A stretch of 64,000 nucleotides of DNA, taken from NCBI GenBank assembly GCA_013178305.1, contig JABLXB010000001.1, positions 266,203-330,202 of the forward strand, given 5' to 3'. Below the pieces are notes generated by a model, which saw nothing but the letters and a program-made list of their open reading frames with translations, was not told the DNA's origin and did not search any database. This document shows positions 1 to 7,876 of this stretch, piece after piece (position 1 is the first letter of the stretch; every line of letters starts with the position of its first letter). The stretch comes from Bacillota bacterium. GTDB taxonomy: Bacteria > Bacillota > Sulfobacillia > JABLXB01. The translations under genes and the position numbers were made by a program.

Positions 1-606
1 GATGGCGACATAATCCGACTGAGCCAGTACCTGCGCCATCGCCTCGGGCCCAAGCACCTGGCCGTCGCGGCCGGCGCGGGCCGCCGCCCCGACCGCCAGC
101 ACCTTCATCCCGAACGCGCGGGCGCGCCGCGCCAGTTCGCGGCCTATACTGCCGAATCCGATGATGCCCAGCACCTTGCCCGCCAGGATATCGCCCGTCC
201 CGCGTTGCCAGACCCTGCCCACCTGCTGCCGGCCATAAACATGAAAACACTTGGCCAGCGTGAGGATTTGCGCGAAAGCGTGCTCCGTTACGGGTACGGC
301 GTGGACGTCGCGGGCGTTGGTGACAGTGATGTCCGACTCCACGAGCTCGGGTATAAGGGCTTTCTCCACCCCGGTGCTCCCGACGTGGATCCAGCGGAGC
401 CGCGCCCCGGCCGCGAGGATCCCGGCGTCGAGCGGGACGCCGTTCCAGACGAAATACATGGCCTCGGCGTCGCGAACCATCTCCAGGAGCTCGTCGCGGT
501 TTGCGGCCCCGGTCACCGGCACCCCTGGTACTACGCGGGCAATTGCGTCGAGCTGGCTATGTTCCAGCGGTTTCGTGGATATGACCTTTATGGCGCCCAC
601 CCCCAC
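1..606 (-). CDS. D-2-hydroxyacid dehydrogenase family protein, partial
   Basis: The gene reads leftwards off the window edge, so only about the first 202 residues are present. The visible part has the N-terminal substrate-binding half of the D-isomer-specific 2-hydroxyacid dehydrogenase family, the family segment VPVTEHAFAQIL (about residues 105-116), and the Rossmann NAD(P)-binding motif GIIGFGSIGRELA (about 147-159). The family reduces 2-keto acids or oxidises 2-hydroxyacids; the substrate cannot be told because the catalytic Arg-Glu-His part lies outside. The start is uncertain: GTG codons at 606 and 600 are in frame and neither has a good ribosome site. It begins 35 bases after the transglycosylase stop, so the two may be cotranscribed. 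Confidence 0.75.
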   Translation of the reverse strand, partial: MGVGAIKVISTKPLEHSQLDAIARVVPGVPVTGAANRDELLEMVRDAEAMYFVWNGVPLDAGILAAGARLRWIHVGSTGVEKALIPELVESDITVTNARDVHAVPVTEHAFAQILTLAKCFHVYGRQQVGRVWQRGTGDILAGKVLGIIGFGSIGRELARRARAFGMKVLAVGAAARAGRDGQVLGPEAMAQVLAQSDYVAI

Positions 607-641
607 CTGACGCGGGTTAACAGAATTCGACGAGAAGGAAC

Positions 642-1232
642 TCAGCGGAAGTACAGCGGGTAAATGACGCGGTAGATCCGGCGGTACAACCGGACTCTCT
701 CGATGAACCGTCTGGTTTCCGGGAATTGTATGTCCTCAGGCCAGAGAAACCTCCTGGGGCCGGGCGTGGGCGACCCTCCGTTCGAGCGGCCGGGCTGTGT
801 CCACTCGAGGACATTGCCGAGCCCACAGTTGTACGCCGCAAGAGCGGCCGTGACGTCCTCGCCGAACAGGTCCAGGAGGTGTCTCATGTAGTACGACCCA
901 ATGCGGATGTTCTTCTCCGGATCGAACAGGGCTTCCTCGGAGAACGGGATGCCGAGCTGGGAGGCAACCCATGACCCCGTCCTCGGCATGACCTGCATCA
1001 GGCCGAGTGCGCCGCTGGACGAACGCGCGCGCGGCATAAACCCGCTCTCCGCCTTTATGACCGCGTAAAGTAGCGAGCGCTCGATACTGAATTCGGCGGA
1101 GTACTTCTCCACAGCGCCGGAGTAACCGAGTGGATACGTCACGCGCAGCACAACGAGCGAGACAATTAGGGTGGCAGACGCAACACCGATTGCGAGGGGA
1201 ATCACCCCGAAACGCCGGCAGAACTCCCGCAA
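642..1232 (-). CDS. Membrane-anchored lytic transglycosylase (SLT domain)
   Basis: The 196-residue protein starts with a single membrane anchor (about residues 9-30) and continues into a soluble-lytic-transglycosylase domain. Family marks are the catalytic glutamate in KAESGF (E62), GLMQVMP (77-83) and AAYNCG (132-137). Such enzymes cleave the MurNAc-GlcNAc bond of peptidoglycan outside the membrane, making 1,6-anhydro ends. The start is a TTG at 1232 preceded by GGAGAG nine bases upstream. It follows coaE in the same direction, an arrangement common in clostridial genomes. Confidence 0.88.
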   Translation of the reverse strand: MREFCRRFGVIPLAIGVASATLIVSLVVLRVTYPLGYSGAVEKYSAEFSIERSLLYAVIKAESGFMPRARSSSGALGLMQVMPRTGSWVASQLGIPFSEEALFDPEKNIRIGSYYMRHLLDLFGEDVTAALAAYNCGLGNVLEWTQPGRSNGGSPTPGPRRFLWPEDIQFPETRRFIERVRLYRRIYRVIYPLYFR

Positions 1233-1326
1233 AGGCCAACACTCTCCGCGCCCTGGACTATTCGACCGGGCCGCCGCTTCGCTGATCCGCTCCTACCGCG
1301 CCATACCCGGATGCTTTCTATCAAGA

Positions 1327-1965
1327 CTATATTTCTAGGCCCCTGCGTTCTTCCCTGTACAGCCTATCAATTAGTGAATCCCAGAGCGATCTCACGCGCC
1401 GCGCCAGGTCTCCGGGGGAGTCCGTATTGTCGATTATGACGTGCTCCGGACGAATGGGCCGCGCTACGGACGCCTGCGACTCGATCCTCGCCAGCGCAGC
1501 CTCCCGCGGCATCCCATCGCGGGCCATGAGTCGCCGCAGCTGCGTCTCCCTGTCCACCGTGACGACCCACACCTCGTCGACGAGATCATCCATTCCGGCC
1601 TCAAGCAGCACCGCGGCGTCCACGACCACGACCGGCGGGGGACCGCCGGGACGCGAACGTGCCTGCTCGATCCCCCCGGCGACCACACGCTTTATTTCGG
1701 GGTGGGTAAGCCGGTTGAGCTTGCGGAGCTCCTCCGGCCTGGAGAACACAAGCGCGCCGAGTTTACGGCGATCAATACTGCCATCCGGCATGAGGATCCC
1801 GTCGCCGAACTCGCGGCGGATGGCCTTCCAGGTGGGAGAACCCTGCCTGACGATCTCCCGCCCGATGTCGTCGCCGTCTATGATTTCGGCCCCGAGATCC
1901 TTCAGTATCCCGGATACTGTTGATTTTCCGCTTGCGATCTTGCCTGTGAGTCCTATGACAACCAT
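1327..1965 (-). CDS. coaE: Dephospho-CoA kinase
   Basis: CoaE phosphorylates the 3'-hydroxyl of dephospho-CoA, the last step of coenzyme A synthesis. The 212-residue length is normal for the family. The P-loop is GLTGKIASGKST near the N-terminus, followed by the family segment DLGAEIIDGDDIGREIV with the substrate-binding aspartates, and a later VVDAAVLLEAGMD block. No strong Shine-Dalgarno is visible before the ATG at 1965. Another coenzyme A pathway gene, panB, lies far away at 50.4 kb. In many Bacillota coaE directly follows polA; here the opp operon lies between them. Confidence 0.93.
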   Translation of the reverse strand: MVVIGLTGKIASGKSTVSGILKDLGAEIIDGDDIGREIVRQGSPTWKAIRREFGDGILMPDGSIDRRKLGALVFSRPEELRKLNRLTHPEIKRVVAGGIEQARSRPGGPPPVVVVDAAVLLEAGMDDLVDEVWVVTVDRETQLRRLMARDGMPREAALARIESQASVARPIRPEHVIIDNTDSPGDLARRVRSLWDSLIDRLYREERRGLEI

Positions 1966-2050
1966 GTTCGTTGGGTTGAGCGATCGCTCCTACGTAGTTT
2001 GAGCCGGCACCGCCGGGTCGCCCGCGGCGCGCCGGGGCGGTCGTGTCCGT

Positions 2051-3040
2051 TCACGGCTGCTTGACCAGGTGGCACGCCACCATATGCCCGCCGCCTATGT
2101 CGACCAGTTCGGGCTCGATCTCTGCGCACACCTTCATGACCTGCATGCAGCGCGTCCTGAACCGGCAGCCGCTGGGAGGGTTGATCGGGCTCGGAACGTC
2201 ACCCTTCAGTATTATCCTCCGGCGCTCGGCCTCGACGTCGGGATCGGGAATCGGTATGGCCGACAAAAGCGCCTGAGTGTAGGGGTGCAGCGGCCTGTCG
2301 TAAAGCTCCGCGCTGGGCGCGAGCTCGACGATCTTGCCGAGGTACATGACGGCCACGCGGTCCGATATGTGCTTGACCATAGACAGGTCGTGCGCGATGA
2401 ACAGGTAGGAAAGGGAGAGACGCTCCTGAAGGTCCTGCAGCATGTTCACGACCTGCGCCTGGATGGATACGTCGAGCGCCGAGATTGGCTCGTCGCACAC
2501 GACCAGATCAGGGTGAACTGCCAGGGCGCGGGCGACGCCGATTCGCTGGCGCTGCCCGCCGCTGAATTCGTGGGGGAACCTGGTGGCGTGCTCGGGGTTG
2601 AGGCGGACCAGGTCCAGGAGCTCGAGCACGCGATCTCTGCGCTTCACGCCGTTGGCCGCGTTGTGGACCTCCAGCGGTTCGGCGATGATTTCCTCGACGG
2701 TCATGCGCGGGTTCAGCGAGGCGTACGGGTCCTGGAATATCACCTGGATCCTCCGCCTGAGGGGAAGGAGTTCCTCCTCCGGCATGTGGCTGATATCGAC
2801 CCCGTCGAATACCACGGAGCCCTCTGTAGGTTCATAGATCCTTACGATAACGCGCCCGACCGTGGTCTTGCCGCACCCGCTTTCGCCCACCAGTCCGAGG
2901 GTCTCAGCCGGGGCGATCGTGAACGATACCCCATCTACGGCCTTGACGACTCTGCGGTCGGACTCCCAAAGCCCGGCCTGCACCTGAAAGTACTTTCTGA
3001 GGTTCTTCACCGCGAGTATGGGCGTGTTCGCAGCGCTCAT
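2051..3040 (-). CDS. oppF: Oligopeptide ABC transporter ATP-binding protein
   Basis: This is the second ATPase of the peptide importer, with Walker [10 protein letters not shown], signature [14 protein letters not shown], Walker [12 protein letters not shown] and the C-terminal oligopeptide/dipeptide extension with a cysteine-bearing GCRFRTRCM segment typical of OppD/OppF. I place the start at the ATG at 3040 (MSAANTP), preceded by AAAGGCGGTG. The reading frame is open further upstream but that would overlap oppD without reason. The start overlaps the oppD stop as ATGA, so translation is probably coupled. Length from this start is 329 residues. Confidence 0.92.
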   Translation of the reverse strand: MSAANTPILAVKNLRKYFQVQAGLWESDRRVVKAVDGVSFTIAPAETLGLVGESGCGKTTVGRVIVRIYEPTEGSVVFDGVDISHMPEEELLPLRRRIQVIFQDPYASLNPRMTVEEIIAEPLEVHNAANGVKRRDRVLELLDLVRLNPEHATRFPHEFSGGQRQRIGVARALAVHPDLVVCDEPISALDVSIQAQVVNMLQDLQERLSLSYLFIAHDLSMVKHISDRVAVMYLGKIVELAPSAELYDRPLHPYTQALLSAIPIPDPDVEAERRRIILKGDVPSPINPPSGCRFRTRCMQVMKVCAEIEPELVDIGGGHMVACHLVKQP

Positions 3041-4050
3041 TGGCCCACCGCCTTTCGCAGGTCCACGCGCGGAGCGAGCGGATGCAAGAGCCAGCATGCA
3101 GCGCGGTGGCCGTCGGAGACCGCTGCGAGATCAGGGTCGAGCTCTACGCAGACCCTCATGGCGTAATCGCACCTCGGGCAGAACGCACACCCCTTGGGTG
3201 GCTGTATGAGGTCGGGTGGTTGCCCGTAAATCGGCACCAGCCGTTTCCTCTCACGGGAGTCGAGCCGCGGGATTGCGGAGAGAAGCCCTACGGTATACGG
3301 GTGCTTTGGGTTTCCGTAGATATCCCTGACCGGGCCCTCCTCAATGATCTTGCCGGCGTACATGACGATCACCCTTTGGGCAATCCTCGCCACTACTCCC
3401 AGATCGTGGGTTATTATCGTGATCGCGGTGTTGAGCCGGCCCTTCAGGTCCACCAGAAGGTCAATGATCTGCGCCTGGATCGTGACGTCCAGGGCGGTCG
3501 TGGGTTCGTCGGCAATGAGCAGTTCCGGGTTGCACGACAGCGCCATGGCAATCATCGCGCGCTGCCTCATACCGCCGCTGAACTGGAACGGGTACTGCGA
3601 GAGGCGGTCTTCCGCGTTGGGGATGTCCACCGTGGAAAGCATCTCGATGGCCTTCCTCCGGGTATCCGACCCTCCGAGCCGCTGGTGCTGGTGGATCGGC
3701 TCCATAAGCTGAGACCCCACGGAGAATACAGGGTTCAGCGAGGTCATCGGGTCCTGGAACACCATGGCGATCCGGTTGCCGCGGATGTGCTCCATCTCAC
3801 GTTCGCCGGCCTTCACCAGGTCCTTGCCGCCGAACATGATTGAGCCGGACTTTATCTTACCGGGGGGTGTCTGAATCAATCGCATGATCGAGAGCGCCGT
3901 CACCGTCTTCCCGCACCCGGACTCGCCCACTATCGCGACGACTTCCCCTTTGTGTACGTCGAACGATACGCCGCGTACTGCCTGAACCACGCCGGTGTAC
4001 GTACGAAACACCACTTCGAGATCGCGAACGCTTAGCAAAGTCTCCGCCAT
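3037..4050 (-). CDS. oppD: Oligopeptide ABC transporter ATP-binding protein
   Basis: This is the first ATPase subunit of the peptide importer (337 residues). It shows Walker [11 protein letters not shown], signature [14 protein letters not shown], Walker [13 protein letters not shown] and the C-terminal Cys-containing OppD/DppD motif [14 protein letters not shown], which in related transporters can hold an iron-sulfur cluster. The ATG at 4050 follows AGGGGGG with seven bases spacing. It overlaps oppF by four bases and lies 12 bases after oppC, so it belongs to the oppABCDF operon. Confidence 0.93.
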   Translation of the reverse strand: MAETLLSVRDLEVVFRTYTGVVQAVRGVSFDVHKGEVVAIVGESGCGKTVTALSIMRLIQTPPGKIKSGSIMFGGKDLVKAGEREMEHIRGNRIAMVFQDPMTSLNPVFSVGSQLMEPIHQHQRLGGSDTRRKAIEMLSTVDIPNAEDRLSQYPFQFSGGMRQRAMIAMALSCNPELLIADEPTTALDVTIQAQIIDLLVDLKGRLNTAITIITHDLGVVARIAQRVIVMYAGKIIEEGPVRDIYGNPKHPYTVGLLSAIPRLDSRERKRLVPIYGQPPDLIQPPKGCAFCPRCDYAMRVCVELDPDLAAVSDGHRAACWLLHPLAPRVDLRKAVGQ

Positions 4051-4062
4051 TGCAGTACCCCC

Positions 4063-4977
4063 CTACTTCCGCAGCCGCGGATCGAGCGCGTCCCGCAACC
4101 CGTCACCGACGAAATTGAACCCGAGCAGGCACACACTAATCGCCGCAGCCGGGAAGAAGAGCTGCCATGGATAGCTCCTGATGGACTTCAGCCCGTCCGA
4201 AGCCAGTGTCCCCCAGCTCGCGACCGGGGCGGACACGCCCAGACCGATGAAACTGAGGAATGCCTCGAGGAATATGGCCGTGGGGATGCTGAGCGTGGCA
4301 TACACCACTATTGGGCCCATCGCGTTCGGCACCAGGTGTTTCATGATGAGCTTCCAGCGGGGGACGCCTATCGTCCTCGCCGCAAGGATATAGTCCTGTT
4401 CCTTTATACTGAGTATCTGCCCTCTCACGATTCTGGCCATCGTCAGCCAGTACGCGATCCCGAGCGATATGAATATGTTCGTGAGCCCGGCGCCGAGGAT
4501 GACCATGAGAAGGATTACGATCAGCAGGGTGGGGATGGCGTAGAGTATGTCGACGATTCTCATCATGATGTCGTCGACGCGCCCACCGGCAAACCCCGAT
4601 ATCGCGCCATACGTCACTCCGATGGTGAGGTTAATGAGGCTGGACACGACCCCGATGGCTATCGATATCCTGGCGCCGTGCAGTACCCTCACCAACAGGT
4701 CCCGCCCGATCTCATCGGTCCCGAACCAGTATTCGCGGCTCGGGGGCTCGTTGAGGTGGCTGTAATCCTGCTCATCGTATTTATGCTTGGCGACCATGGG
4801 GCCAAATACCGCCGCAAGCACCAGAAGTATCAACATGATCAGGCCGACCGTGGCAAGACGGTTCTGCTTGAAGCGCCTCCACGCGTCCTGCCAGTACGTG
4901 ATCCGCGGGCGTACGATCGCCTCGCTTGCCCGTTCGTCCCTCCCGATGGGGATGAAGAGCTCGGGTCCTACCGACAT
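4063..4977 (-). CDS. oppC: Oligopeptide ABC transporter permease
   Basis: This membrane subunit (about 304 residues) of the peptide importer has an N-terminal transmembrane helix after the YWQDAWRRFKQNRLA segment, then the binding-protein-dependent permease domain with several helices. The coupling motif region reads AARTIGVPRWKLIMKHLVPN. The ATG at 4977 (MSVGPEL) is preferred because AAGGAG stands seven bases before it; an upstream GTG at 4986 would overlap the oppB stop but has a poorer ribosome site. Confidence 0.92.
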   Translation of the reverse strand: MSVGPELFIPIGRDERASEAIVRPRITYWQDAWRRFKQNRLATVGLIMLILLVLAAVFGPMVAKHKYDEQDYSHLNEPPSREYWFGTDEIGRDLLVRVLHGARISIAIGVVSSLINLTIGVTYGAISGFAGGRVDDIMMRIVDILYAIPTLLIVILLMVILGAGLTNIFISLGIAYWLTMARIVRGQILSIKEQDYILAARTIGVPRWKLIMKHLVPNAMGPIVVYATLSIPTAIFLEAFLSFIGLGVSAPVASWGTLASDGLKSIRSYPWQLFFPAAAISVCLLGFNFVGDGLRDALDPRLRK

Positions 4978-4982
4978 CCCCC

Positions 4983-5912
4983 TCACTCCTTCCCGTACTG
5001 GATCCTAGGATCCAGGAACGCGTAGACTACGTCAATGACCAGGTTAATACCGAGGAGAAGAATCGCGTAAAACACCGTCATCCCCATGATGACAGTGTAG
5101 TCGCGATTATAGATGCTGGTCACGTATTCACGCCCAATGCCAGGTATGGCGAAGATTCTTTCGATTACGAAGCTCCCGGTGAATACCGCAGCGATCTCCG
5201 GTCCGAGGTATGTTATGACAGGTATAAGGGCGTTCTTCATGGCATGCTTGTACACGACCAGGAACCCGGGGAGGCCCTTGGCCTTGGCCGTCCTCACAAA
5301 ATCCTGGTTCAGGACTTCAAGCATGCTCGACCGGACCAGCCTGGCCAGGTAGGCGCACGGGCGGGCGGCCAGGGCGATCGCGGGAAGCACCACGTGTTTG
5401 GGAGTCCCCCAGAGGGCCGCCGGAAACCACGCCAGCTTGTAGGCTAACACGTACATCAGCAGGGCCGCCACAACGTAATTGGGGACGGCGATCCCCAGGA
5501 TGGACAGGAACATCGCCGTGCTGTCCTGCCACCCGTTGTGGCGCAGTGCCGAAATCACTCCGGCCGGAACTGAAACCACCAGCGCCATGGCTATGGCTAC
5601 GGCGCCGAGGCCGGCTGACACCGGGAAGCCTTCGTTGATGATCTGGTTCACCGTTCGGTTCTCGTACTTGAACGAGGGACCTAGATCCCCTTTGACAAGG
5701 TGCTGGAGGTAATCCCAGTACTGCACGTAGACCGGCTGGTCCAACTTGTATCTGGCCTCTATGTTCTTCAGAATGTTCTCAGGGAGCCTCTTCTCCCTGG
5801 CGAATGGACCGCCAGGCACGGCGTGCATGAGGAAAAAAGTGGCTGTGGTAATGATCCACAGCGCGATGATCATGGACATAGCCCTGCGACTGATGAACCG
5901 CAACATCGCCAT
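4983..5912 (-). CDS. oppB: Oligopeptide ABC transporter permease
   Basis: This is the other membrane subunit of the peptide importer (about 309 residues). The N-terminal helix follows MLRFISRRAM, the family segment HAVPGGPF sits in the first periplasmic/extracellular loop, and the coupling motif is RTAKAKGLPGFLVVYKHAMKN. The C-terminus ends with the DLVYAFLDPRI-type block (here DVVYAFLDPRIQYG). The start is taken as the ATG at 5912, eight bases after GGGGGTGG; GTG codons at 5921 and 5924 are alternatives. Confidence 0.92.
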   Translation of the reverse strand: MAMLRFISRRAMSMIIALWIITTATFFLMHAVPGGPFAREKRLPENILKNIEARYKLDQPVYVQYWDYLQHLVKGDLGPSFKYENRTVNQIINEGFPVSAGLGAVAIAMALVVSVPAGVISALRHNGWQDSTAMFLSILGIAVPNYVVAALLMYVLAYKLAWFPAALWGTPKHVVLPAIALAARPCAYLARLVRSSMLEVLNQDFVRTAKAKGLPGFLVVYKHAMKNALIPVITYLGPEIAAVFTGSFVIERIFAIPGIGREYVTSIYNRDYTVIMGMTVFYAILLLGINLVIDVVYAFLDPRIQYGKE

Positions 5913-5942
5913 TGCACGCACCACCCCCGACCGGTAAGTGGA

Positions 5943-5970
5943 GGTAGAGCGGGGGAAACCCCGCTCTACC
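5943..5970 (-). promoter_or_regulatory. Intercistronic hairpin between oppA and oppB
   Basis: A perfect 12-bp inverted repeat, GGTAGAGCGGGG and its complement separated by four bases, sits just after the oppA stop codon. There is no T-run after it on the transcribed strand, so it is unlikely to stop transcription fully. Hairpins in this position usually stabilise the binding-protein mRNA or thin out downstream transcription so that more binding protein than permease is made. Confidence 0.7.
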
Positions 5971-5986
5971 TTGGATGGAACTGGGT

Positions 5987-7639
5987 CTACTTCTCGATTG
6001 TCGCTTGATGGTAGTCGTGCAGGCCCAGCGCGGAGAACGAGGCGCCCTTCAAGGTGCTGCGGACCATCTTCGGTTCGATGTAGAAGTATATGGGGCTGAT
6101 TATCTGCTCATCCATCAGCATTTTCTCGGCCTCGTGCATCAGCTTGATGCGCTCGGCGTTGTCGGCGGTCTTCTTCGCCTTCGAAATGAGATCGTCGTAC
6201 TTCTTCGACTTCCAGCCGGTGTCGTTGTTGCCACTCGTGGAGATCCACATGTCAATGAAGGTCATCGCATCGAGGTAGTCGGCCAGCCAGCCGGCGCGGG
6301 CGACGGTGTAGTTGAGCTTGGTCCTGTTATCCAGGTACACGCCCCACTCCTCGTTCTTGAGCGTGACATCGATACCGAGCTCCTTCTTCCACATCGCCTG
6401 GACCAGCTCGGCTATCTTCTTGTGGCGTTCGTTGGTGTTATACAGGATCTCGATCTTGGGGAACCCCTTGCCGCCAGGATAGCCGGCATCAGCGAGGAGC
6501 TTCCGCGCCTGATCCGGATCGTAGACGGAGAAGAATGAACCGCCGGCGTCTCTGAAGTCCTTGGCCGGGTCGGCGTCGGGGAACCCCGGAGGTACCCAGG
6601 CGCTTGCAGGCTTGAACCCGGCGTTATGTAGGATCTTCTCGCAGATCACGTTGCGATCGATGGCCAGCGTGAGGGCCTTCCTCACCCTGACGTCATTGAC
6701 GGGCTTCTTCGTCACGTTGAAGAGGTAATAGTAGGTACCGAGGTTGGTCACCGGATGCCAGTGCGGCGTCGTCTGTACCCTCGGGATCTCTTGCTCGGAG
6801 ACATCGTTGGTGACATCGAGCTGGCCCGCCTCGAACATCGTTAGCTCTGTGCTGTACTCCTCGACCATCGTGAAGACCAGCTTGTCGAGTTTGATGGCGC
6901 TCCTGTTCCAGTAGTTCGGGTTGGGGACGAGCTCGACCTTTGATTTGTGGTCCCACTTGACCATCTTCATCGGGCCGTTACCCACGTACGTCTCAGGCTT
7001 CGCGGTCCACCCCTCGTTGTCCGCTTTCACGACTTTTTGGTTGAGCGGGAAGTAGGTCGGGAACGCGGTCATGTACAGGAAGTACAGGCAGGGCGATTCG
7101 AGAGTGACCTCGAGGGTGTATTCGTCGACCGCTTTCACGCCGACTTTGTCCGCCGTCTTGTCCTTGCCCGTGTTGAAGTCCTCGGCGCCCTTTACGTAGT
7201 ACAGTTGGTAGGCGTATTCTGACTTGGTGGCGGGGTCGAGCGCCCGCTTCCAGGAGAAGACGAAATCGTGAGCGGTCACGGGGTCGCCGTTAGACCACTT
7301 GCCGTTCTTGCGGAGGTAGAAGACGTACTTCGTGCCGTTGTCCTTGACCTCCCACTTCTCGGCGGCCGCAGGCAGGACCTCGGAGCCCTTGAGCCTTGTC
7401 AGCCCGTCGAAACAGTGAAGTGTGATGTGGTTTTCCGGAATACCGGTGGCCCTGTTGGGGTCGATGTACTGGGGCTCGGTCCCGATGTTGACGGTCAGGA
7501 CCATTTCTTTCTTGGCGGGCTCCGCGGGCTTCGCAGGCTCCGCGGGCTTCGCGGGTTCCGCGGGCTTCTGGCCGACGCATCCGGCGAGCATGCTCGCAGC
7601 GAGAGCCAGCACCAGGATAGTAACCAGCGCTCTCTTCAC
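5987..7639 (-). CDS. oppA: Oligopeptide-binding lipoprotein
   Basis: This is the substrate-binding protein of the peptide importer (550 residues), a solute-binding family 5 protein. From the GTG at 7639, which follows AAAGGGGG, the N-terminus is a lipoprotein signal peptide ending in MLAGC, with Cys as the lipid anchor. A repeated Lys-Pro-Ala-Glu-Pro spacer (about residues 23-40) links the anchor to the binding domain, which starts near LTVNIGTEPQYIDPN. The DNA of the spacer is a short tandem repeat. It is the first gene of oppABCDF. The frame is open to 7792, but that longer form would bury the signal peptide. Confidence 0.92.
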   Translation of the reverse strand: MKRALVTILVLALAASMLAGCVGQKPAEPAKPAEPAKPAEPAKKEMVLTVNIGTEPQYIDPNRATGIPENHITLHCFDGLTRLKGSEVLPAAAEKWEVKDNGTKYVFYLRKNGKWSNGDPVTAHDFVFSWKRALDPATKSEYAYQLYYVKGAEDFNTGKDKTADKVGVKAVDEYTLEVTLESPCLYFLYMTAFPTYFPLNQKVVKADNEGWTAKPETYVGNGPMKMVKWDHKSKVELVPNPNYWNRSAIKLDKLVFTMVEEYSTELTMFEAGQLDVTNDVSEQEIPRVQTTPHWHPVTNLGTYYYLFNVTKKPVNDVRVRKALTLAIDRNVICEKILHNAGFKPASAWVPPGFPDADPAKDFRDAGGSFFSVYDPDQARKLLADAGYPGGKGFPKIEILYNTNERHKKIAELVQAMWKKELGIDVTLKNEEWGVYLDNRTKLNYTVARAGWLADYLDAMTFIDMWISTSGNNDTGWKSKKYDDLISKAKKTADNAERIKLMHEAEKMLMDEQIISPIYFYIEPKMVRSTLKGASFSALGLHDYHQATIEK

Positions 7640-7876
7640 TTTCGTGCCCCCTTTGCTTATCTTAATAGACTCAGGATCCCCTCGTGAAGGCGACCTACCA
7701 CCTCCTCCATCCGGGGAAACCCAACCGCCGCTACGGCGGGTGGTGGCCTGGTTCCTTACACTCGACCTTATCAGGAGGTCAATTCTCCACACCCCAGGGA
7801 AACCCTTTCTGCCTTATGCAAGAATGCAAGATGTGATTACCGGCGCCCGTGGGACGCGCGGTCCCCCACCGCGGGT

